From Myripristis murdjan (lineage: Eukaryota > Chordata > Actinopteri > Holocentriformes > Holocentridae): a stretch of DNA of 64,000 nucleotides. The DNA lies in contig NC_043981.1 in assembly GCF_902150065.1 (NCBI RefSeq), positions 15,364,501 through 15,428,500 of the forward strand. The letters run 5' to 3'. Below, piece after piece: positions 29,063 through 61,110 of this stretch. Made by a program: the position numbers and the translations under genes. The notes under the pieces were generated by a model that was not told where the DNA came from, did not search any database, and saw only the letters and a program-made list of their open reading frames with translations. Position 1 is the stretch's first letter. Each line of letters starts with the position of its first letter.

Positions 29063-29905
29063 TGTGTATGAGTGACATGGACAGAGGACTGCAGGCCCTG
29101 TATGCACATGGCTTGCAGCTGCTTCTCCCCCTCTCCCACCTCCCCCCTCCTCTGGTGTTAAGGAAGGGGGTGGTGGTCTTCTGGAAGATCGTAGACGGTT
29201 CCAGATTTTCCTTGGATTCCTTTTGTGTGGGCAAATAAAGTTCATCTACCTCTCCTAGTCAGCAGAAAAAAAAAATCATCATCTGTGTCCAGTAGTCGGC
29301 GGCCTTGATGGAAGAATTTGTCTCTGTCCACTCTTGTCAGACAAAGTTCTGTCTAGGTGATGAAAAAGCCACTTATCTGCTGTAGGATTTTGATTTAAAA
29401 AGTCCATCAATCTCTGCCTTAGTTGGTGAGAAAAGCTTGTCTCCATCTACTGCTGCAGTTTTCAGTGTTGCACAATAAATAAAGCTGGAAAATGGTACTT
29501 TTAAACCAAATGTCAGCATTTGTCTTCTTATGCTACAACCAGCAACTTGGAGGAGCTTTATTCATCTTGCATGTGGAAGAAGTTGAGTGTCTTTCAGCCC
29601 GCATCACATTAGTTTCTATTCATCCCAAACCTTCAGTTTAGCCTTTTAATCAGAAGAGCACACAGTCGCCCTGCCTGCTTTTCCACCTTCATCTGAGCGT
29701 CTCTCTTGCTCCTCAGGCTTTGGACAACGTTCCCCTCCTCTTCTACATCCTGGCCTTGAAGACGCTGCTGCTCTGCCTGGCGTTCGCAGGAGTGAAGATC
29801 TACCAGAGTAAGAAAGCGGAGGAGGTGGTGAAGAAGCAGCAGGCGGAGAGGAGGAGGCTGGCCCAGCAGACCCAGGAGCTCATAGACAACAAGAAGGACG
29901 ACTGA
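28167..29905 (+). CDS. smim11: Small integral membrane protein 11 (SMIM11), two coding exons
   Basis: Exon 1 is 28167-28181 (MINWK) and exon 2 is 29717-29905, with a GT-AG intron in phase 0; the product is 67 residues. Human SMIM11 is 58 residues and begins with a matching NWK, then VPLLxYILAxKTLxLCLxFAGVKxYQ. Here one hydrophobic segment (about residues 10-32, VPLLFYILALKTLLLCLAFA onward) is followed by a basic, Lys/Arg/Gln/Glu-rich tail (SKKAEEVVKKQQAERRRLAQ...) that probably forms a helix on the cytoplasmic side. The molecular function is not established. Its position beside RCAN1 and CLIC6 matches human chromosome 21, which supports the name. The tail is about nine residues longer than the human one. 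The fifteen-base first coding exon means automated pipelines could miss the start. Confidence 0.93.
29004..29059. repeat. (CA)n microsatellite in the smim11 intron
   Basis: A perfect CA tract of 56 bases in the single smim11 coding intron; both-strand open frames over it are artefacts. Confidence 0.95.
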
Positions 29906-32890
29906 GAGGAGAGCACAGGTGCCGTGTTCAGGAGCCATTTCCCAGACAGGCATTCAACCTTTACAGTAGACGAAATTACCCTTTTATGCTGGAATAACTT
30001 CAATTTAGTTTCTGGGTCATAAATTGGAATAGTTCTTGATTTAAATGATCTGATTTCTGGGTCAAAGGTTAGTGTTAGCTGCTGTAGAATACAGGTTTAA
30101 CTTGAAGGCAGCAGGTTGAACTTCAGAGTCCTGCAGGTTGTCAGAGCAGAAATGTTTTTTTCCACGTCCAGTCCAGGTTTGATCAGCAGCCTTGGGTTTT
30201 CATTGTAACCCTTTGAGCAATTTCAATTGCTTTCTTTCCAAAACATGGTGGAAAAAAAAACAGTTAGGAAATCAGAAAAAAATTACCAGGACATTGGTGA
30301 AAAAGTAACTCAAAAAATACAAGAAAATTAAGGGAAAAAACCACTAAATGTAAACTAAATTTATAATTATTAACATTAGATTTTTAAATGTCTGATGCTG
30401 GATCAATGTTGGATTTCTTGTATGTCTTGTGGTTCAGACATGTTTCACAGGCATTTAACCCCGAAAACATGGTGGAAAGGGCAATGAGCAAACTCACAGC
30501 CCTGAAAATTAGCAAGAAATGAGTGGGGGGAAAAGTGCAAGAAAACATCCAGAAAATCACAGAACAAGATGGTAAAAAAAAAAAATTACCCCAAAAAATA
30601 CCCCAGAGGTGGCACTCAAACCAAGAAAAACATGGATGTGGTGGATTATCACTTTACATTTAACTGAGGACTACATAGTCTAGAATGAACTAATCTGAAG
30701 TTAAGATGTGTTTGGGGAAAGTCATTTTTAGGCCATGAGTATCTATTCTGGATTACGGCCCCGTCATGTCTTAAGTAAATCCGTGTCCCTAAAATGTACT
30801 GAAGAGGAAATATAGAGAAAATAGTCCCTACAGCAGGTGTGAGTCCGGACAGATCAACATAACCAGGCTCTGTATTGTTTCCTGAAGTTCCTGCTGTATG
30901 AGGTATTTATATGAGGTGATCTCATAGGATTTAATTTGTCCAATCAGCCAATAATCCAGCAACATGTGTTTAGCTAGATTACGCCAGGCTGAATGAGTTG
31001 TTCATCTGAGGTCAGGTCGTTTTGAAATAAGAGTATTAGTCTTGTTAGCGGATTATCGATGATGAAGCATCTCGGTGACTTCCCTGCTGTTCTCTGGTCT
31101 CTGCAGGGTGTGTGAGGTGTGTGAGGTGTGTGAGGTGTGTATCTGAGCGGAGCTACCAGCCTCGTCCTGCAAGGCCGGCGGCAGACGTCCGACCCACCGC
31201 CAACGGACGACACGCCGCGTTTCAGGGATTCGTCCGTGACTGTGAACCAAGTCACTTTCTTTTGTTTGTGTTTGTTTAAAACATTTTGTAAAAGACAGGT
31301 TTTTCCTCGGTGGCTTTATAAGCTAAACTCCTTTTGAAAGCCACTGATGTGGAGATGGAAGGAGAGCATCTTCCTTCTCAGGTGTGATTTTTTTAAAGCC
31401 TTGTAGTCGAGCTGAAGTTCTCCCCATTTGCCCAACAGGAAGCCGTTTCTGTTCACTTGTCGACTACATTTCCCTAAAACATCTTACACCTAGTTTATAC
31501 TCACATTTGCATCATAAACTAGGTTCTTATGCAGAACTAACTAACTATTATTTTCATTATCAATGAATCTGTTGTTTGATTACTCCATCAATTGTTTAGA
31601 CAAAAAAGTCCAAAGTGATGTGTTCAACATGGAGCTTTAGTTTGAGCAGCTACTAAAACAAAATTTTGATTAGTAGAATAATATAAAATGGAAAAAGGCA
31701 AGTTGTTTGGAGCATTTATGAAATTACAACCAGTAAATGAGTGCCATTTTTACTTGGTAAATGACCAGAAATTAATAGTAAATTGTCAAAACTGAGGTCA
31801 GTTCATATATTTGTTTTTTTTTGCCAGTTAATTGTCTCTGCTCTAATCAGAAGCATTTAAAATTAGTACAACAGCAGACAGAGTTTGAAGTACATTGCCA
31901 ACATTATAAGTGGTTAAAAAAAAGTTTAAGGCCGGCCAAATACAGTCAAAGCTTTTTTTGTTGTTGTTGTTCCTGTGTACATGAATGCATCATTGTTATT
32001 TATTTATTCAGAGTATATGACATGTTTCCTGCGACTTGTGAAAAGACTTTGCAGTATTAAAATATCTGTTCCAAAATAACCGAGCATCAGGGAGGAAAAC
32101 GATGATGAGACGGTCGGCCGCTGAGCTTATTCAAGATGAGTCAGGTTTCTGTTTTTGATATTTGTGGGGTGTAATCATGACACAGATCTGTCTTCTGTGG
32201 CAAAAAATAAACGCACTGTGTGGTTTCTCTCTCATGTCCGCTCCAGAGATGAAATCAAAAAGGTTTTAGCGCCAAGATTTTTTTTTAGGAAACTAATCCA
32301 GTTCCTGAAAAGACGAAGAAAAAAGAACATCTTCTCTGCACAGCGCCGTGTCTTGTCTGTCATTTCATATTTAATTACATTTTTGATACCATATTTTCAT
32401 GTGACACACTATGGACTACCTTCAATGTCGGTAGATAAAGGAAAAGGAAAAAAATCAAGTGTGTTTGTGTGATCTGTTTGATTCTGTGCATAAGTTACTG
32501 TCATCAGGCATCACTGGATGGTAGCACTGGGACAAAGTCAAATGGGCTGAGAAGGAGACAAGGTGCACGGGTACATGTTAAAAATTTAATGTCACCGTGT
32601 GGGATGCATTCAATCATAATTTGTGTCATGAGCGGATGCTGTGTCTTGTTTTCAGAGCTAAAATCCTGTAGGAAACTGAAAACACAGCAGGGGTTCACAA
32701 AGATCCACAAGAAATGATTTTACAATTTCATTATTGGTTTCTAAGGCCAATAATGAAATCCTAATCCCATATTCTGCCTCAAACCACAGGTGACCGGGCT
32801 TCTCCTGTCCCAACATTCACACCCTTACATCAAATTTAAAAACCTACTTTCTTTCCCTCATATTTTAAGCTCATCCTGAAGTTGTCCAAT

Positions 32891-32924
<34 letters not shown>

Positions 32925-34580
32925 TCTCCATGTTACTCTTGGCTTTTGCATTTCTATTTTAATCACATGCATTTGTATTATAATTTACAATAGGAAACGT
33001 TTAATATTTGTAAAGCCCTGAATTCCTGTTGTTTTTAAACGTGCTGTTTTTTAAAACGACTTGACACGTTGTACATACAAACAAGACATATTTATAATAT
33101 AATCTTTATAATCTATAGCTAACATAGAGACACATACACACCTGAGGTTTCTGTTCTAGCAATCTGATTGGCTGAGACCCCTGCGTTATTTACTATAACA
33201 TCAAGGGAGCCGCATCACATCTGTATTATTCCGCTGTTAACGCTAACGTTTGACAGGTGATGCTTTTTCTCTGAAGCTAGCTAGCGACAACTGAAATATC
33301 TTTTTTCCCCTTATGTTATTAGCGGATTTGTTTCCTAATGTAAGTTTCGTTGTGGGTTATGAGTGCAAAGAATAAAATAAGGTTGCATTTTACTGTTAAT
33401 AAGGTTCATTAAGTGATTAAACTCGTCACGTAGAGGCCTCAGAAGACAAACGACAAGAATTGAATGAAGAGCTATAAGACAGACGGTAAGGACACCCCAC
33501 TTAGTATTTTTTGTTTTAAACAGCTACTTATATAATAACTTAATATTTTAACAGATATAGTATTGCATGTAGGTTGTCAGCATTAAACAATGAGACCCTC
33601 AGTTTGGTTTATGTTGATTAAAAAAGAGTTTTAGTTCAGGAACTATACTTTTCGGCGGAGCGTTAAAAACAATCAACTTCATTTTAGCGTTTAATGTGAG
33701 AAAAAAAAAAAATGTTTCTGAAAAATCGTAACTGTTATATAAAAGCAACAGAACATGAGCTGTCTTATGTTATAGTCATAGTGTAGTACGTTATAGAAAT
33801 TAAATTACTCCTTCAGTGTCCATGGGTATTGTAAATAGGCCTAACACATCGGCTTTTTCATTTTTAATTAATTAATATACATATGAATTAAAAATTCATG
33901 TTGATATTGTGGATTGTGTAAAAATGTTAAACTTTATGTTAAAAAAGCTTATACAAAAATCCTAACTGAACCTATTTGAGTAAAACTGCAGTGATTTAAG
34001 GATGAACAGGCTGCTTTACTGAAGCCACTGCACCTGTCACACTTTTCTAGTACATTTCCTCCTTTTTTCCGTCCAGAAAACAAAATGCAGGCAAGTTTCC
34101 TGCTTTCATTTGAGTGTAGTTATGATTTAAATCACTGTAACCTTCTGACTTGCATAACTGTGTAAGCCCATAAATAAACAGGAACAGGTTTTGCACTGTT
34201 ACCAGCAGAAAGTGTGTGTTTGTACTTGTTAGGATATAGAGTGGCTCTGCCTTTTTCCATGCACTCCTTGGTTTGTTGGACTGTGTGCTGCATGAGGTTA
34301 CATGCTGATCTTCATGTGCTTCCTGCAGGTGGAAGCAGCCATTCCTCCTGAGCATCTTGGTATCTAGAGATGATCATTTTTGCCTGGAGCCTCTGTCCAC
34401 CCCCTCACAGGATAGTGCTGCTGCCCGCCAGGCTCACAGGAGTACAGGCTGCCTCTTCTTTTTTGGGAGATTGTCCCACTGGTCAACCTACTCATGAGGT
34501 GAGGACGAGGACACCAACATCATCCAGGTGTCCCTTCGTCAGATCAGGGGCTCTGTGCTGCATGCTAAAGTGTTCACATA
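29906..34580. other. smim11 3' region and gene-free sequence
   Basis: After the smim11 stop there is a possible 3' untranslated splice: donor after 29918 (CACAG|GT) and a pyrimidine-rich acceptor before 31107. No coding exon was recognised. A possible poly(A) signal AATAAA near 32203 is followed by a GT-rich stretch. AACATGGTGGAAA words near 30242 and 30467 look like dispersed copies of the repeat that is tandem at 34.6-35.4 kb. A 32-base T run lies at 32892-32923. (GTGTGAG)n units lie near 31107-31140. KCNE1/KCNE2 coding sequence, expected near here from mammalian synteny, was not seen. Confidence 0.45.
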
Positions 34581-34581
34581 C

Positions 34582-35434
34582 ACTGTGGTGAGTGATAGTG
34601 ATCATTTTAACCCCTTGGACATCTGAGTGAATCCACCTCGTTTCTGTCAAACACATGGTACCGAAAAAATTTCTTAAAATATAAATAAATTTACAAGAAA
34701 ACTATATTTAGAATTATGTATTTGAAATTGAACTACCATTACCACACTGCTACCTAAAAAAAATGTGAAAAAAGCATTAAGCACTTTTTAATGTCAAAAA
34801 AAGAAGGAAAAATAGCTTTTTTTCAATAATAAATAAATGATTAAATTTACAAGAAAAATATTTTGATAATTATATAAAAACAAACAAATAATGTGAAAAA
34901 GCATGAAACATATATTTAAAATTTCCCCAAAATACCAAAACAATTTAAAAATAAAAGAAATGGTGAATTTTGTTCAGAGGATCAAATAAAAATAAATAAA
35001 TGAATAAAATAAATGGTGGCCCTGTGGCTCCTTTGGTTCAAAGAGTTAATCGATTTACGATCTGCTGTGGTGATAGTAATCATTTTAGCCCCTTGTGACA
35101 TATGAGCAGATTCACTTAATTTCTGTCAAAAACATGGGAAATACTGGAAAATAAGTTTAAAAAAAAAAAAAAAAACAACAACTGTATTTATATATACTCT
35201 ATTTTTATAATCATATATTTAAAATTGAATTACCATGACCATAAAACCACAAAAATGTGAAAAAGTATAATTTTTTTAATTTAAAAAAACCATACAAAAA
35301 ATAAAATTAAAAGAAATGGAGAATTTTGTTCAGAATATTAAATTAACAAAGAAATAAAAAATAAATAAAGATAATAAGAAAATAAAATAAAAAATGGACC
35401 TGGCTCTTTGGGTTCAAAGAGTTAATTGATTTAC
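34582..35434. repeat. Two tandem AT-rich repeat units
   Basis: Unit 1 (about 34582-35058) and unit 2 (about 35064-35434) share an ordered set of blocks: GTGGTGA..GATAGT.ATCATTTTA, CCCCTTG.GACAT.TGAG, TTTCTGTCAAA.ACATGG, AAATTGAA.TACCAT.ACCA, AAAATGTGAAAAA.. and, at the end, GGTTCAAAGAGTTAAT.GATTTAC. Unit 2 is shorter. The repeat is non-coding. Similar AACATGG blocks near 30.2-30.5 kb suggest a dispersed family common in percomorph fish. Confidence 0.7.
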
Positions 35435-35483
35435 TAATTAAACAAATCACAAGAACACACATGCTTTAGTAGATGGTCAAATC

Positions 35484-35489
35484 TTTATT
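35484..35489 (-). terminator. Candidate distal poly(A) signal for rcan1
   Basis: On the minus strand AATAAA is followed about 25-35 bases later by a GT-rich element (TGTGTGTTCTTGTG), a good cleavage/polyadenylation arrangement. If used by rcan1 it would give a 3' untranslated region of about 4 kb. A nearer AATAAA (complement at 38450-38455) would give about 1.07 kb. A plus-strand AATAAA at 35511 confuses the picture. Confidence 0.4.
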
Positions 35490-38400
35490 CAGTGGTAACT
35501 CAATAAAGTTAATTACTGGTTTTTAAGATATATGAACTGAAAAGACCAGTCGTAAAAAAGTAGCTAAGTTGACTAAGCCTAATGTAACGTCCAACCGTCT
35601 ATTCTGGGACAAATGAGCTCTTTTCATGTGCTGGCAGTGCATCATGCATTTCACAGTGCTGCTAACACCAGTCCTTCTCCCAGGACCCTGAAGACGAGTT
35701 CTCTTGGAGAAGAAAAACATGACAACAACGAGTTGGGTCAAGCAGTCAGAACCAGAACAAAAAGCCTGTAGCAACTGACACTCGTATTACTGTCAAACAA
35801 TGTAACATGTCAAAATGTACACACACACACACGTTCTCCTTTTAATATTAACCAGCATTACCACATGATGTGTGGTGTATCTGTCAGTCAGTTCATTATC
35901 CATGTGAAGAGGTGATGATTTATTCCATTTTCAACCCATTTAAATCGCCCTGGTATATTACATTATTTGACACTTGGTACATTATCAGTTGAGACAAGTA
36001 GCCCCAAAAATGGAAAATACAGTTTTTCAAGCCAAGACAATGGACAATACCGGCCACAGAAGAAGACAGAGAGCCATGTAAATGCACATGCAAAGTGTGT
36101 TCTCGCTATTTGAAATATGTGAAGGAGGAAGATAAACAGCTCGGCTAGCTCCGCACAACAACAGTGTGTCTGACAGACCGTGTAAAGAAACAGTGGGACC
36201 ACCGCCTTTTCTCGTGAAATCATTTATTTTTCTTTCATCTCAGTACGTTCTGCCGCTGTCATTTGGTACGTCTTTGCAAAACTGCAGTTTTCTACTTCTT
36301 GTGTTCAAGTGTTGAAACTTGGGGATACCAGAGGATTCGTTGGTTTAAGTCTATGGCCATTTCTATGCAGTTTCTGTTCAGCAAATGTCATGATGTGCCA
36401 CATTACATAAGTCTGTAGTTTTTATGACAAATCCCCTGTTCCTCTTTGGAGCTCTGTGGGCTGCTGTTGCTTTGAAAAAACACATGAAAGTGGGGATTTA
36501 TTGTTGGTAATTTGAATTATTTTAACTACAAAGGGAAATTCCACATTTATGCCACATTTGATTTATTTTAAAAATCCAGATAAATTACTTGTGCAGCTGA
36601 CTGTATTGACTATGTCATTGTGCACTGCTAAGACCGACAGATTCACTGAAACGTCTGCTAATTGTATTCATGCAAAAGGTGAGATATCAGAGCCTACAAG
36701 AAATTAGTCTCCAATAAGTCAGGAACAGCAGCTCACATTCAGCGTAAATCCAGTCTTAATGTGAACCAGGAACTGCATCATGACCAGGAGGAGACACTTT
36801 ACTGAGGTGACACAATATTAGGAAGGTGGTCCTCACATTTTTTTACTCACTGTTCGTTGTTGCGACTGAACTTTTTTTTTTTTTTTAAAGGAGTGATGCA
36901 AACATATCGAGAGAATATAGCAGAACAGCCAACACACAGCAATGGTATACATATAACACAGCCCAACAGCAACATCACACACAACTTCATCTGTTCACAC
37001 CAGTGTTTCCAAGAAATCACCATCGGCTGGAGCACTTAAGGGCAAAAAAAAAAGAAAAAAAAAAAAAGAAATGATCTTGTCGTGCCTTTGAGGTGCACAA
37101 ATGGAAACGAAGACAGCTACTCTGAGGTTAACAACCGACGTTTAGCAATGAACATTTTTCAGCTGCAGCGGCTGCTTCGTCCTGAAAAACAAGACACGGA
37201 CGAAGGCTGCTGCTGCACAAATGCTCTGCGTTTCGATATCGCAGCTTTGTCAAGTTGCTCTGAGGGTAGCTGAATTCATTTCATTGACCAGGGATTATTC
37301 CAGGGGGCCTCGAGCAGAACTTAATTCAGTAGAAATTATCCCAGTCTTAGGACATATGTCTACTGTAATCCTAGGTTTGACTTTCAACAATATTACTGAC
37401 AACTCTACAAATCAGTACTAAACAATAACGCCATCATTGGACGAACATGGGTCTATGCGGAGGTCCATGATGTGAAAATGTTTGCAGACCCCCTGTCAGA
37501 GACGTCACAGCACTCAAGTGAAACCAGTGGTCACGAAATTCTTGGCAGCAGAGTGGCAGCTCCACCAAATAGGCCGGTGCACACCCTACGTATTCAGTGC
37601 ATGGGGAAGCAGTGACTCACACACCTGTCTGTCCATCAGTGCGACACGCCCACACACATGCACGATGACGACGCACATTTCCCTACATACGGTGGTGCTG
37701 CACAAGCGTCACAGATGTCCTGTATGAGCACGACGAGACATGAATCCCTCGTCACAACTGGGACCAAAACCGATTTTTTTTTTTTTTTTTTTTTTTAAAC
37801 GTTGCCCTGGGAACTACTTTTCTGAAAACACACTTGCACTCTTAGCATATGGGGACCCACAAGAAACAGGCCAGCAAGCTAATTCGGGCCCTGAGTCGTA
37901 GTTTGAGAAACAGTGCTTTTAGGTTTTTGTGTTTTTTCCCCCCCTCACACACAGAATGGCCTATATTTGCCGAGAGACTCAACACAGCTTTTAGAATACT
38001 CTTTCAAGTAGTTTTCTAGGAGTAACCCAAGTAAAAAAAAATAAAAAGAAAAGAAAAGAGTTAGCCCTGTTTTTTTTCTTTAATATATGAGAGAGAAACT
38101 ATGGTTAGCATAAGTTAAGCCCTCACATTACCCAGGGCTGGGGTCCTACATTCAAAAAGGAAAAGGTCTACCCACTGCTGCTAGAAAGATGCAATATGAA
38201 ACACTGTGATTTAGCTCCATTTAAATCCGAGCCGAACCCCAAAAAGCAGTCCTAAAAGTTTGGACTTTTAACATTAAATATCAAATGGGACTTTTTTTTT
38301 TTGCACAGTAACCTACACCACAACCAAAACAGGTACATGCATGGTGCCAAAGGTAAAAAGATGCCCAATTACCATTATTAGAAATCATAATTGGGTGAGA

Positions 38401-38794
38401 AATTTGTATACACCAGGAGGTTGCCTGTGTAACATGGATGAAGTGAGCTTTTATTTATTGTACCATGTGTTAGGTAAGACCCAAAATGGCCACCACAAAG
38501 AAACAAGCTGCAGAGGTGACGCTGTGACAGCAAACAATCGCAAAGCACAATCAGAAGTTGCAGTGCCAAGATGTCCTGTTGAGGAATCTTCGTAATAATA
38601 ATGGATGGAGGGGAGAGTTTACAGTTGTGAAGGAAAACTTAAAAAGAAAAGAAACAGAAACACCTCCTGTCTCGTGTTTAAACTCAAGCTCTTGAACCTC
38701 TACAACTGACTGACATAAATATAGCACCCTAGCAAAAATGGATCCATAACAGTCGAAAAAATGATCAAAACAAATCCTTTCCAAAAAAATCAAC

Positions 38795-38828
<34 letters not shown>

Positions 38829-39525
38829 TTCCTCCAAGTTCGCCTCCTCCGTCAGTCCGTTAAGTTCAAAACTATAGAAAACGCAAACATGACTCGACAT
38901 AATGATGCTGCATTCATGTCGCATGGGAACGACCATCAGAGTGACTCGACGTTTCAAAGATGGTTTGAAAACAATCAAGACGCCATAATAGCAGTTTTCT
39001 CTAGTTTCTTCAGATTGACTTTTTCCACACGTAACCACACCTTCACTTAGTGATGATGTCATGGAGTTCGTCTATTACAGCAAACCAAATATTACAATGT
39101 CAAACACAAACCAAAAATCTAACTGGTAGCTTCTCGCCATGGCATTTTAAGTTGTGATCACATCTTCATTTAGTTGGTGTTACATGAAATAAATACAAAA
39201 TTCCCTACATTTTACCACAGGCGTTTCCTCATTGGTGACGTCAGAGAAATCAGGGTCCTTCACCAAACACCATGGTCAAGCAGGAAGATCATTATCTACC
39301 GTCTTTCCCATGGGACATGAATGCAGCATTAGATACGATGTTCTTGCTCTCCGTCTTCTTTTTCTTATGAAATGCACGTCTACGGGACAACACAGCACCC
39401 TCTAGTGTTCAGGCGCATCAAAAGTCCCAAAACCTTCTTCAAGCTCTGCGAGCTATTATTTTTTGCTCTTAACAAATCGAATCACTTCTGGATGAATGTT
39501 AAAGCCGTTTGAACAGCGCCGCCGC
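35490..39525 (-). other. Probable rcan1 3' untranslated and downstream sequence
   Basis: No coding exon on either strand. The stretch follows the rcan1 stop codon on the minus strand and is bounded by the candidate distal poly(A) signal. It contains T/A runs (about 36871-36887, 37052-37072, 37773-37797) and a CT tract at about 38798-38828. Whether the whole is transcribed cannot be told from sequence. Confidence 0.4.
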
Positions 39526-58524
<18,999 letters not shown>

Positions 58525-59379
58525 CACGATTTGGGATTAGCTTCGGTGCTTTCTGCGGACAACACAGGGACGGCAGCGTTTCAGCAACACAAGACTCCAC
58601 TCATCTGCGTTAGTCAATCTGAAATGTGGTTTGACATGACGCCAAACAGGCGCGGCTACATGTGTTACCCTTAAAGCTACCTCACTTATATAATAATTAA
58701 TGTGTAACTAGCCAGTGATACATACCGACAAAGCTGTAGACGCTATTTCATGATAACGTGGAGGTCAGTACCTCACCGTCCCAAGTGGTTTTACCTCCAA
58801 ATAGACTCACCCTAAGCTGCCTAGCAAATTATGCTAACCTGGGATCTGAGCTGATGCTGTTAAAGCAGCCAAACTATAACATATTTTCACTCGGTTAGTC
58901 GTGAGTGAAGCCGCCTGCTTGGAAACAGTTGTTTTCTCAACCCGAGGCAGGAAAGTATTCTGCAATGTTAACTTTTAAAAGCAAGAAACAGCGCGGATCA
59001 TGTTGTTAGCACAGGCCCAGATGATGATGATGATGAGGGATCAAGGAGTTTACGTCATTTGTACAACAGCTGATGTGAGTTTCCGGTTGAGGAGGTTCGC
59101 AGATCTACAAAACGTCGGGATGGTGAAGAGCCATGTGTGACACAGGGCCAGTCTGTCAGATGTGCTGCAGGTCGACAGTGTAAATGTCTGCTGTCACTTG
59201 TCATTTTGAGAACTGCTATCTTATTTTAGTCCAGCAACATTAGATTTTATTTTGGAGGAACATGAGCAATAATTTTATAGCTACAGAACTTTAATTCTTT
59301 AACTATAATGCAATAGTGCAATACCCCGGTGTGTATACATATATATATGATGTATATAGGTAAACCTTTTACATATTCT
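58525..59379. promoter_or_regulatory. Distal rcan1 promoter region
   Basis: Sequence immediately upstream of the distal rcan1 first coding exon (minus strand). It is only moderately GC-rich close to the exon, has no clear TATA box, and contains a TGACGCC word near 58637. A (GATGAT)n tract lies near 59021-59034. Promoter status is inferred from position. Confidence 0.4.
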
Positions 59380-59645
59380 CAATTTCTTATTCTTATGCAT
59401 ATATTGTTGTAATATTAATGTAGGCTTAATCCGCATATTTTTACATAATGTGCATACATTTTACAATTGGGATTTATGCACAAATATTTCCATACAGCAT
59501 TCTATCCAAATTTCTAATACACATATTTTTATAATTCCCATTTTTCTTTTTTATTTTTATTTCTTGAGCATCTGCAAGCGACCCAGTTTTGCCTCTGGGG
59601 TCAATAAAGCATTTTCTGAATCTGACTCTGATTCTGTTTGGTCTC
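59380..59645 (+). mobile_element. LINE 3' tail (Rex1-like) with (TCTGAT)n end
   Basis: The run CTCTGGGGTCAATAAAGCAT, followed by TTTCTGAATCTGACTCTGAT and TCTG, is a typical fish LINE 3' terminus in which the terminal hexamer is repeated. The 5' boundary is approximate and no coding part remains. Confidence 0.55.
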
Positions 59646-61071
59646 CTGGAAAACATGATACACAAAAACACTCGTGTACATGATAGACCCTGTTATTATA
59701 CATATTCAAATTCATAAATAAATACATTAAGTGTTAGAAACAATGCTTTATTTCCTTTAGCAAAGAGTTCATACAGTACATTTATTCGATTTGACACTCA
59801 GAAAAAAGCAAAAAGCAGATTGTATTTTTAATAGAGTGCTTTACTCCCTCTAGTGTTAAAATATGTACTTTATGTGTAACAAATAATCTTCTGTACATGA
59901 TATGTACATGTCATCTGTGTTTGTCAGTAAAAATGGCTCTTGACCTACATACAGTTGCACATTCACATATCACTGAAGCAATGAAAAATGCAACACTATG
60001 ACAAATACCTCGTCCTAGTACCACTACCAGTACAGCTGTTACTGCAGCTGCAGTTACTATTACCACTAATACTGCGACTAGACTACTGCTGCCACTACTA
60101 ATGTTAAAATATATGAACATGATAAAACCCGAAAAAATAACGCAAAACAGGAACAAAAACGTACTTGCAGGAAGTTTTTCAAGTGCATTATATTTCTATT
60201 TTATTTGAGCTTACGTCTCCCTCTTGTGGCAGGTTTCAGTATAGCAGGTTTTAACAATGCCGAGTGCTGTTGATGCTGCAAACCTGTATTTATATATACA
60301 GAAGATGAGCATGTGTAAAGTGCAAGAAATAGAATAAAATAAATATTTCAGTGTTGAAATAGACTTACATATGGAACTTATTGGGGAATAAATGAGGAAC
60401 CATTTTATCTGTAGGGACAGTAGAACTGAATTCAAACAACGCTACTGAAAAATAAATAAAAACCGGAGCACAATCACCAGTGTGTAATTACTGAATACTG
60501 CACATCAGCAGGGAGTGTATGTTCATGTTTTTGGGATTATAGCTCTGGCTTTCAGTGCTAATTGTCGGTGATCAAAAATTACAGCATCACAGAGCCTCTT
60601 GTGGGGAACTGTAAAATGACCAATGTAACTGGAATAGTAAATTCAAATGGAAAATAATGAAGTCATGAGTAATGCAGTGCCTCACAAATAATTTTTATTC
60701 ATTAAGCCTGGTTAATTCCATTCGAATTTAATATATGATCATTAAAACACTTCTAAAAAGTGTTAGTCACTTGAGAAAATTAACCAGCATGTTTGCCACT
60801 TGAAAAATGTGCCACATACTTTTACAGAGTGTTTGGTTACCGGTAATTAAAACTTGTTGAACGACATTTTAACTTAAGTTGGATATTTACTTAAGGATAT
60901 TTACTGGAAATTTTAATGATAAAAAGAAAATGATAAAAAGAAAAATAGGGGAAAAGGTGTCCCAAAACGAGTATAGAACATTTTTTAATACAACATGTTT
61001 TGCACTTAAAGTGAAAACGTGCAACTCACCTGGTTGTTTATGCCAGGATAATTTGTTACAGAAGTAAAATG

Positions 61072-61110
<39 letters not shown>

